From Gemmatimonadota bacterium (GTDB lineage: Bacteria; Gemmatimonadota; Gemmatimonadetes; Gemmatimonadales; Gemmatimonadaceae): a stretch of DNA of 49,590 nt. The position numbers and the translations under genes are program-made. Shown piece by piece: positions 43,405 to 49,590 of this stretch. The notes beneath the pieces are model-generated. The model made no database searches. It was not told where the DNA came from and saw only the letters and a program-made list of their open reading frames with translations. The DNA lies in the NCBI GenBank assembly GCA_947462095.1, contig CANHNQ010000012.1, forward strand, positions 1 through 49,590, read 5' to 3'. The first letter of the stretch is position 1. Every line of letters starts with the position of its first letter.

Positions 43405-45762
43405 ATGAGCACACTGACCATCGTCGTTTCCCGAGCGCAGCGCCTCATGCGCGTCCTGCTCGCCCTTGGCGTTGTCGCACCGTCCGCGCTTGCCGCACAG
43501 TCCACGGGGACGATCCTCGGTCGCGTGGTCAACGCCACCACGCGGGAGGCCATTGCCGGCGTTGCGATCCGCCGTCCATCCAGCGATACGGGGCGTGGGC
43601 TCACGACCGTGTCCGATGCGGTGGGTGGCTTCGTGCTTCGCAACGTCCCCGTTGGCGTGACCCGTCTCGAAGTGCGCCGGCTCGGTTTCGCGCCCGTGGT
43701 CCGCAGCGACATCGTGGTGAGCACGGCGAGAAGCACCGAGGTGGTCATCGAACTCACGCCGGCGGCCACCGAGCTGGCCGCCGTGACCGTGGCGCCCACG
43801 TATTTTCCGCCGCTGCCACCGGCGTCGTTCCCGGTCTCCACGCAGCGGTTTGGCGCCGAGGAGGTGCGGCGCGCGCCTGGCGTCCAGGAAGACGTGGTGC
43901 GCGCGGTGAGCGTGCTCCCCGGTGTGGGCGTCACGACGGCGGGGCGCAACGATCTCGTGGTACGCGGCGGGGCGCCGTTCGAGAATCTGTTCACGGTCGA
44001 CGGCATCGAAGTGCCGAACATCAATCACTTCGGGACGCAGGGGTCCACCGGCGGTCCGCTGTCGCTCATCAACGTGGCCTTCGTGGAAGACGCGGCGCTC
44101 TCGGCCGGCGGCTTCGGCGTGCGCTACGGGGACCGCACCGCCAGTGTCACGGCGATCCGGTTGCGCGAAGGCTCGCGCGATCGCGTGAGCGGATCGGTCA
44201 ACATTTCCGCCACCGGCGGTGGGGCATACGTGGAGGGGCCGCTCGGCGAGCGCGGGTCCTTCCTGCTCGGCGTGCGTCGCAGCTATCTCGATTTCATCTT
44301 CAAGGCCGCCGGCTTCGGCTTCATTCCGAGCTACCGTGACCTCACGGGCAAGGCGGTCTGGCGCCCGTCGTCGCGCGATCAGCTCTCGGCCGTGCTCATC
44401 GGGGCGCAGGGCACGGTCACGTTCAACAACGACACGGACGAGAACCGCTTCGAGAACTCGCGCGTGGTGGCGCCGCAGCAGGATCAGTATTTCTCCGGAC
44501 TGATCTGGCAGCGCACGCTCTCCAAGGGGCTGCTGACCACCACGCTGGGTCGCACCTTCACGCAGTACACCACCACGCAGAACGACTCCGGCGGTCCGGG
44601 GCGCCCACCCGCCATGGTCTTCGCGGCCAATACCACCGAAGGCGAGCAGTCGCTGCGCACCGATCTGCAGTGGCAGCTCCGGCCGCGGGTGGCGCTCGAG
44701 AGCGGGGTCGTTGCCAAGTACGGCTCCGACCTGCGCTACGATCTCACCGTACCGGGGGCGTTCCGTCGCGATGCCGCGTTTGTGGCGCAGCCGCTGCGGC
44801 GCGACACGTCGTTCACCGCCACGCGCGGCGCGCTGTACGCACAGGCCACGTCGCGTGTCGGTGAGCGGCTGCGGCTCACACTCGGGATACGCGGCGACTG
44901 GTATGGCTATCTCGCGAACGCCGTTCGTACGGCACCGCGGGCGAGTGCGGTGTGGCAGCAGGATGCGCGCACCACGGCCTCGGTATCGGTGGGGCGGTAC
45001 TGGCAGCCGCCGCAGCTGATCTGGCTGGTGGGCGACAGCTCGAACGCGTCACTCAGGCCCTTTGCCGCCGATCAGGTCATCGCCGGTATCACGCGCACAT
45101 TGCGCGACGATGTGAAGGTGCAGGTCGAGGTGTATGGCAAGCGCTATCGGCAGTATCCCGCCCGACGCTTCCGCCCGCAGGCCGTATTGCAGCCGTCGGG
45201 CTTCGACGATGCCACGAACGACATTCCCTTCGGTCTCGAGCCGCTGGCGAATCGTGGGCGCGGTACGGTACTCGGTGCCGAGCTGCTGGTGCAGAAGAAG
45301 CTCTCGCAGGTGCCGGTGTACGGACTGCTCACGATCAGCGCCAATCGTACGCGGTTCGCTGCCGTGGATGGCGTGGAGCGCCCCGGCGCCTTCGACGCCC
45401 CGATGGTGGGCAACGTGCTGCTCGGCTGGCGTCCCAACGCCCAATGGGAGCTGTCCACACGCATGCGCACGGCCACGGGCTTGCCCACCACGCCGTTCGT
45501 GAGCACGGGCGTGCGGGAAGGGACGCTGGATTTCACGCGGTACAATGCCGGCGCACGGTTGCCGCAGTTCTTCTCGCTCGACGCACGCCTCGATCGGCGC
45601 TGGCAGATCGGGAAGTCGCTGCTGATCACCTACCTCGACGTGCAGAACGCCACGGCGCGTCAGAACGTGAGCGCGGTAGCGTGGAACACCCGCCTGCGCG
45701 CGCCCGAGCGCCAAACGTCCATCGGCGTGCTGCCAAGCATCGGGATCGACTGGACGTTCTAA
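43405..45762 (+). CDS. TonB-dependent outer membrane receptor with N-terminal CPR domain
   Basis: This 785-residue receptor has a signal peptide ending near ALAAQS. A carboxypeptidase-regulatory-like domain follows (about 33-110, TILGRVVNATTREAIAG), then a plug (about 130-240, with VVRAVSVLPGVGVTTAGRND, LFTVDGIEVPNINHFG and GGFGVRYGDRTASV) and a barrel ending in the outer-membrane-type terminal IGIDWTF. Its ligand is unknown. It has no SusD partner, so it belongs to a different receptor class from the SusC gene. The ATG at 43405 is preferred to a GTG at 43369, because a -10-like box lies between the two. Confidence 0.88.
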   Translation: MSTLTIVVSRAQRLMRVLLALGVVAPSALAAQSTGTILGRVVNATTREAIAGVAIRRPSSDTGRGLTTVSDAVGGFVLRNVPVGVTRLEVRRLGFAPVVRSDIVVSTARSTEVVIELTPAATELAAVTVAPTYFPPLPPASFPVSTQRFGAEEVRRAPGVQEDVVRAVSVLPGVGVTTAGRNDLVVRGGAPFENLFTVDGIEVPNINHFGTQGSTGGPLSLINVAFVEDAALSAGGFGVRYGDRTASVTAIRLREGSRDRVSGSVNISATGGGAYVEGPLGERGSFLLGVRRSYLDFIFKAAGFGFIPSYRDLTGKAVWRPSSRDQLSAVLIGAQGTVTFNNDTDENRFENSRVVAPQQDQYFSGLIWQRTLSKGLLTTTLGRTFTQYTTTQNDSGGPGRPPAMVFAANTTEGEQSLRTDLQWQLRPRVALESGVVAKYGSDLRYDLTVPGAFRRDAAFVAQPLRRDTSFTATRGALYAQATSRVGERLRLTLGIRGDWYGYLANAVRTAPRASAVWQQDARTTASVSVGRYWQPPQLIWLVGDSSNASLRPFAADQVIAGITRTLRDDVKVQVEVYGKRYRQYPARRFRPQAVLQPSGFDDATNDIPFGLEPLANRGRGTVLGAELLVQKKLSQVPVYGLLTISANRTRFAAVDGVERPGAFDAPMVGNVLLGWRPNAQWELSTRMRTATGLPTTPFVSTGVREGTLDFTRYNAGARLPQFFSLDARLDRRWQIGKSLLITYLDVQNATARQNVSAVAWNTRLRAPERQTSIGVLPSIGIDWTF

Positions 45763-45789
45763 GTTTGGCGCGTTGATCTTGGACCCGTG

Positions 45790-45893
45790 AAAGGAGCACA
45801 CGGAGGTGCAGAGCGCGCAGGGTATGCAGAGAAATGCCAGACCGTTCTTGAACGCTGCGCCTCTCCGCTCTCTGCGCCTCTGCGTGATCTTTT
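45790..45893. repeat. Imperfect inverted repeat with cgcagag-type arms
   Basis: A purine-rich left arm (about 45790-45830, containing gaggtgcagagcgcgcag) faces a pyrimidine-rich right arm (about 45857-45893, containing ctctgcgcctctgcgtgatc). They are imperfect reverse complements with a loop of about 25 bases. The motif looks like dispersed intergenic hairpin elements seen in some GC-rich genomes. It may act as terminator for the receptor gene. Confidence 0.5.
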
Positions 45894-46012
45894 CTGCAAT
45901 CTCAGGTCTACCTGCAGGGGCGTGGCGCTGGCGCGCAGATCCCCACGTTGAAGGCGTGATTAGTTTCCGGTACACCACACAGATCCACGTGCGCTCACGA
46001 GCGCTTTCCGAG

Positions 46013-46477
46013 ATGCGTATGACCGACCAGAATGCCGAGTTCGCTGACGAGGTGCCGTCGTCTCATATCGAGGTGCCGGTGGCGACCGCGACTGACCTGC
46101 GGCGGCTCGATGCGGTGCGGAACGACCTCCTGCGCGTGCACCGCGGCCTGCTCGAGGCCGAGCGGAACCGGTACGAGAAGCAGCACGGCCGCATTGCCAA
46201 CAACAGCGCCTTCCTGCAGCTCGTGATCAACGATCCCTGGTTCGATTGGCTTCGTCCGATGGGGCAGATGGTCTTGCTGATCGATGAGCGCACGTCGGAC
46301 AAGAAGCAGCCGCTCGGCACGGTCGAGGCAACGGCGCTCTTCGAGCAGTCGCTGGCGCTGCTCAAGGCCGATGCCGACGGAGACGCGTTCCAACGACTGT
46401 TCTTCCAGGCGATTCAGAGCTCGCCTGAGCTCGCCGTGCTGGTCCGTCAGGTCGCCAAGGGGATCTTCGGCGGCTGA
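46013..46477 (+). CDS. Small unrecognised cytoplasmic protein
   Basis: This protein has 154 residues from the ATG at 46013; a second ATG at 46019 is equally possible. It has no signal peptide or membrane segment. The middle is strongly helical (LRRLDAVRNDLLRVHRGLLE) and the sequence has a conserved look (NSAFLQLVINDPWFDWLRPMG, followed by MVLLIDERT). Longer in-frame starts exist upstream but run through the inverted-repeat region and are unlikely. I cannot name a family. It lies between a receptor gene and an S41 peptidase gene. Confidence 0.7.
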   Translation: MRMTDQNAEFADEVPSSHIEVPVATATDLRRLDAVRNDLLRVHRGLLEAERNRYEKQHGRIANNSAFLQLVINDPWFDWLRPMGQMVLLIDERTSDKKQPLGTVEATALFEQSLALLKADADGDAFQRLFFQAIQSSPELAVLVRQVAKGIFGG

Positions 46478-46564
46478 GCCGGGTACGGATCGCCTATGGC
46501 GATTCTAGGGACGAACCGCGCACGTGTGCTGGACCTCGCAGCGTGCTGGCTCCATCGTCCATGC

Positions 46565-47689
46565 ATGCAACGTGCAGGGCAGTGGACCCGATGGCTGGCG
46601 CTCTGCGCGGTCGCGTCGAGCGTCGCGTGCGTTGTCCCTTCGCTCCGCCGTGAGGGAAAGGCCGCGATGCCGCCGGCCCCGTCTCGCCCGTTCCTCGACC
46701 AGTTCGATACGCTCTGGACGCGATTCGACGAGGTATACCCGTCGTTCGCGTACAAGCACGTGGACTGGCGGGCCCAACGCGCCACGTATCGCCCCCGCGC
46801 GCAGCGGGCGCGCTCGCAGGACGAGTTGATCGCCGTGCTTGTCGACATGCTCATGCCGTTGCGGGACTTGCACGTCTGGCTCGTCGACCCGCGAGGGCAG
46901 GTCGTGCCCACGTTCCGTCCCGCCGTGCTCGCAAACTTCGAGCGCGCACGTTGGGAGTCGGCGATGCGTGACGCAAGTTATCTCGCGCACTCCCGGGATT
47001 TCGGCGAGGGCACGGTCGGTGGCTACGCGTACCTGTACATCGGATCGTGGAAGGATCCGGTGAGTCAGGATGCGCTCGAACTTGCCCTCGCGCGCATGCG
47101 CGATGCCCAGGGGTTGATCATCGACGTGCGGAATAACGCCGGTGGCACCGATCAGACCGCGCTCACCTTCGCCGGCCGCTTCACCACGCGCGCCTTCACC
47201 GCGTCCTACGTGGAGATCCGCACCGACGCGCTGGTGAAGGACATCGAGATGCCGCTGGCCCGCACGATCACGCCGCGCGGGGACTGGCAGTTTACCCGTC
47301 CGGTCGTGGTGCTCTCCGGGCGTGGCGGCTTCAGCGCCACGGAGAGCTTCGTCGCGGCCATGCGGACCTTGCCGCAGGTGACGGTGGTGGGCGATACGAC
47401 CGGCGGCGCGTCGGGCAATCCGACCACCTTCCCGCTCGGCAACGGGTGGACGTTCAGCGTGCCGCGCTGGCTGGAATTCGGCCCTGACAGGCAGCCCATC
47501 GAAGGCCGCGGCGTGGCACCGCATCTGGTCATGGCTTGGGATCCGGCCAACTACGACGGTGCGCGGGACCCGCTGATCGACGCGGCCGTGGGATTGCTCG
47601 GTGAGCGGAACGGCCTGTACCGGATGGCTCCCGCCACGTCGCGCGAGACGCGCCTCGAGCGCACCACGGGCAGCGCCTCGCGGCGCTAG
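46565..47689 (+). CDS. S41-family peptidase lipoprotein
   Basis: This 374-residue protein has a lipobox (SSVACV) and the S41 (C-terminal processing/tricorn-like) catalytic fold. DLHVWLVD carries the His seen in tricorn-type members. LIIDVRNNAGGTDQTA is the family block, and GGFSATESFVAAM carries the nucleophile Ser. The Lys of the CtpA-type Ser-Lys dyad is not evident: the VGDTTGGASG segment has Thr there, which fits tricorn/IRBP-like members. No PDZ domain is present. I chose the ATG at 46565 because it gives a proper lipoprotein signal; an in-frame ATG at 46496 lies further upstream. Confidence 0.8.
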   Translation: MQRAGQWTRWLALCAVASSVACVVPSLRREGKAAMPPAPSRPFLDQFDTLWTRFDEVYPSFAYKHVDWRAQRATYRPRAQRARSQDELIAVLVDMLMPLRDLHVWLVDPRGQVVPTFRPAVLANFERARWESAMRDASYLAHSRDFGEGTVGGYAYLYIGSWKDPVSQDALELALARMRDAQGLIIDVRNNAGGTDQTALTFAGRFTTRAFTASYVEIRTDALVKDIEMPLARTITPRGDWQFTRPVVVLSGRGGFSATESFVAAMRTLPQVTVVGDTTGGASGNPTTFPLGNGWTFSVPRWLEFGPDRQPIEGRGVAPHLVMAWDPANYDGARDPLIDAAVGLLGERNGLYRMAPATSRETRLERTTGSASRR

Positions 47690-47728
47690 CGGTCGTGACC
47701 GGACACGTTGTTCACGGACCGCAGCCGA

Positions 47729-47746
47729 CGGGGCTAGATTGCCCCG
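47729..47746 (+). promoter_or_regulatory. 6-bp hairpin enclosing a TAGATT box before 47750
   Basis: CGGGGC (47729-47734) and GCCCCG (47741-47746) flank TAGATT (47735-47740), a possible -10 hexamer sitting exactly in the loop. The ATG at 47750 is nine bases after the hexamer. Either a promoter or a terminator of the S41 gene is possible. Confidence 0.4.
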
Positions 47747-47749
47747 CTG

Positions 47750-48652
47750 ATGCCGACTCTTTTCTCTGCCGTCATGATCCCTGCCGTCCGTCGATTGGCG
47801 GCGGCGCTCACGTTGAGCGCCGCGTCCGGCGCGGTTGTGGCGCTGTCCGCACAGGCGACCGGCGGCACCGGGCCGAAGTCCGCCGCGGTACCAACGCCGC
47901 CCGCGCAGAAGCTCCCGGCCTTCACCAAGGTGCCCACGACCTTCGAAGGGGTGTTCGCCGAGCGCGAGTCCCGCGCGGTGGATGTCATCGGGTACCTGCG
48001 TTGCCTCGAGGCCACCGTGAACGCGCTGCGCGCCGGGGCGCTCGGCGGTGTCGAACGGGGGTGGTCGCTCACCTGCATCAAGCAGAAAGGCGAGTGGCGC
48101 GGCATCTTCGGTGAACTGATCGACGCGCCGCCGGGGATGCGGGTGCGGGTGCAGTTCGCGCTCCGTAATCCGGGGCCGACTCCCCAAACGCGCAGCGGGA
48201 TGGTGGTGCGCGACCCGGTCGATACCGCGCTGGCCAGTGGCACCGCGCGCGCCTTGCTGCGCGGGCTCGCGGCGCCCACGCCGGGCAATGGACTCGGGCA
48301 GTTCGTACCGGTCACGCTGTCGCAGAAGAATTTTACCGAGGTGTGGTTCGTGCCATCGGCGAACAGCCCGGAGCGCGCCGTGATCGGCGGCGACTCGCTC
48401 ATTCAGATGTCGGCCGACGGCATGCGCGAACTCGGCCACGCGTCGAGCACGCCGAAAATGCGGGTCGTCTCCATCCCGGTGGGCGGCTCGACCTATACGC
48501 TCGAGAGTAATGAATCCACCATCCCGCTGCTCACGGAGTTGATGTTGGCCCATCTCGCGATCGACGTCTTGCCGGAGGTCCGGGTGCGTACGCGCGAGTA
48601 CGACGCGATCCTCACGCGCTCCACCAGAAAGTGGACCTTCGTGAAGCGATGA
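47750..48652 (+). CDS. Unrecognised secreted protein
   Basis: This protein has 300 residues from the ATG at 47750; an ATG at 47774 gives a tidier signal peptide (MIPAVRRLAAALTLSA) ending near LSAQA. The mature part has two cysteines (one in YLRCLEA, one in LTCIKQ) near the start, a beta-rich middle and a basic end (RSTRKWTFVKR). I recognise no family. Its stop overlaps the ATG of the DUF1499 gene (ATGA), so the two are probably translated together. Confidence 0.7.
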   Translation: MPTLFSAVMIPAVRRLAAALTLSAASGAVVALSAQATGGTGPKSAAVPTPPAQKLPAFTKVPTTFEGVFAERESRAVDVIGYLRCLEATVNALRAGALGGVERGWSLTCIKQKGEWRGIFGELIDAPPGMRVRVQFALRNPGPTPQTRSGMVVRDPVDTALASGTARALLRGLAAPTPGNGLGQFVPVTLSQKNFTEVWFVPSANSPERAVIGGDSLIQMSADGMRELGHASSTPKMRVVSIPVGGSTYTLESNESTIPLLTELMLAHLAIDVLPEVRVRTREYDAILTRSTRKWTFVKR

Positions 48653-49098
48653 TGCGTCCCCTTGTTCTGGCCTCGCTCGTGGCCTCCCTCATCGCGATAA
48701 CGACGCATCCTGCTCGGCGTGCCGGTGATGACCCGATGTTGCCCCCCTGTCCTGATACGCCGAATTGCGTGTCCACCGAGGCGACGCGTGCTTCGCAGCG
48801 GGTGCCAACGGTGCCGTTCCGTGAGGCGCCGGCGGCGGCGCTCGCACGCGCCAAGGCGGCGCTGCTCGCGGAATCCCGCACGACGCTCACGATGGAGCGC
48901 GACGGTCAGCTGCACGCCGAGTGCCGAAGCTTCCTGTTCCGCTTCGTCGATGATGTCGACATTGTGGTCGATCCCGTGGCGCACGTGTACCGCTTCCGGT
49001 CTGCCTCCCGCGTGGGGCGCAGCGATCTCGGGGTGAACCGTAAGCGCATCGCACGGATCTCGGCGCGTCTCGCGCCACCCCCCGCCCCTTTGGACTGA
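48649..49098 (+). CDS. DUF1499 domain protein
   Basis: This 149-residue exported protein has a hydrophobic N-terminus followed by the DUF1499 signatures: CPDTPNCVSTEA, then HAECRSFLFRFVDDVD and FRSASRVGRSDLGVNRKRI. The molecular function of the family is not known; members occur in many bacteria and plants. It starts at the ATG at 48649, overlapping the previous stop (ATGA), with a second Met directly after. It ends 14 bp before the acetyltransferase gene. Confidence 0.88.
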   Translation: MMRPLVLASLVASLIAITTHPARRAGDDPMLPPCPDTPNCVSTEATRASQRVPTVPFREAPAAALARAKAALLAESRTTLTMERDGQLHAECRSFLFRFVDDVDIVVDPVAHVYRFRSASRVGRSDLGVNRKRIARISARLAPPPAPLD

Positions 49099-49112
49099 CG
49101 GAGACGCGACCG

Positions 49113-49590
49113 ATGTCGCTGGTACTGCGCGCCGCTACGCCGGCGGACGTTCCCGTGATCCGGGAACTGATTGAAGGGCTGGCCGACTACGAGCAGCTGC
49201 GTCACGAGTGTGTTGCTACCGATGCCTTACTCGATGCGGCGCTGTTCGGTGCGCGACCCTACGCGGAGGTCGTGATCGCCGAGTGGAACGGCGCATCGGC
49301 CGGCTTCGCGTTGTTCTTTCACAACTTCTCGACGTTTCTGGCGCGCCCGGGGATTTATCTCGAGGATCTCTTCGTCCGCCCGGCCCTTCGCGGACACGGG
49401 ATCGGTACAGCGCTGCTGCGGTACCTCGCGCAGCAGGCCGTCGCGCGCGATTGCGGACGCCTCGAGTGGTCGGTGCTCGACTGGAATGTGGATGCCATCG
49501 GCTTCTACGAGAAACTCGGGGCGCGCCCGCAGGATGAGTGGACCGTCTACCGGGTGACGGGAGACTCCCTGACACATCTCGCCAACGGAA
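49113..49590 (+). CDS. GNAT acetyltransferase, SSAT-like (3' end outside window)
   Basis: About 159 residues are visible and the frame is open at the window end. The N-acetyltransferase fold has the acetyl-CoA-binding block LEDLFVRPALRGHGIGTALL and the later WSVLDWNVDAIGFYEKLGA. The sequence resembles diamine (spermidine/spermine-type) or thialysine N-acetyltransferases, as in LFFHNFSTFLARPGIYLED. The substrate is not readable. A GGAG-like site lies about nine bases before the ATG at 49113. Only a few C-terminal residues are probably missing. Confidence 0.87.
   Translation, partial: MSLVLRAATPADVPVIRELIEGLADYEQLRHECVATDALLDAALFGARPYAEVVIAEWNGASAGFALFFHNFSTFLARPGIYLEDLFVRPALRGHGIGTALLRYLAQQAVARDCGRLEWSVLDWNVDAIGFYEKLGARPQDEWTVYRVTGDSLTHLANG

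Noticed and set aside
46505-48553. A 682-codon minus-strand open frame across two plus-strand genes
   Set aside because: It spans two plus-strand genes that have signal peptides; its composition is that of a shadow frame.

Overview
The window is GC-rich bacterial DNA with dense genes on both strands. Several features point to a diderm bacterium: an OmpA-type porin-like protein, a SusC/SusD pair, two further TonB-receptor-type proteins and many lipoproteins. High GC, SusC/SusD genes and a complete aerobic phenylacetyl-CoA (paa) set together suggest Gemmatimonadota. That is an inference from gene content; no rRNA or other phylogenetic marker is present. I saw no tRNA, rRNA, CRISPR array, insertion sequence or phage gene, and no gene-free stretch exceeds 300 bases.

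Layout. 1-3463: two proteins made of tandem Big2 immunoglobulin-like domains (the first cut by the window edge) and a TPR membrane protein, apparently one operon. 3460-17607: a phenylacetate-degradation region in two blocks. An enoyl-CoA hydratase gene is divergent from paaABCD, then come an OmpA/Big2 protein and a fused 2-oxoacid dehydrogenase E1 gene on the minus strand, then paaG-H-I-J-Y-Z in tight overlaps. paaE and paaK are not in the window. 17655-26483: an orphan type-1 binding lipoprotein, a methyltransferase, a di-heme peroxidase, an NCS1 transporter coupled to a STAS-kinase fusion, and an amino-acid ABC binding-protein/permease fusion with an unusual domain order. 26535-32202: a plug-only TonB-receptor-like protein divergent from a SusC/SusD pair. 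32309-49590: secreted proteins, many of them peptidases (S9, gamma-glutamyltransferase fused to a propeller, M28, S41), a HEAT-cyclophilin protein, a PagL-like protein, a TonB-dependent receptor, small unknown proteins, a DUF1499 protein and a GNAT acetyltransferase cut by the window end.

How the genes work together. PaaABC(D) epoxidises phenylacetyl-CoA, PaaG isomerises the epoxide to oxepin-CoA, PaaZ opens and oxidises the ring, and PaaJ, a PaaF-type hydratase and PaaH carry out beta-oxidation. PaaI and PaaY are housekeeping thioesterases. The E1 gene between the two blocks could supply acyl-CoA by oxidative decarboxylation of a 2-oxoacid. The rest looks like an outer-membrane nutrient-capture and peptide-scavenging set.

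The most notable observations are: (i) a TANNNT hexamer ending 4-6 bases before the ATG at seven transcription-unit heads, which predicts leaderless mRNAs; (ii) apparently circularly permuted, duplicated solute-binding domains fused to an ABC permease; (iii) a 129-bp nested hairpin that begins inside the paaD stop codon; (iv) a STAS-phosphotransferase fusion translationally coupled to a nucleobase transporter; (v) a beta-propeller/gamma-glutamyltransferase fusion.
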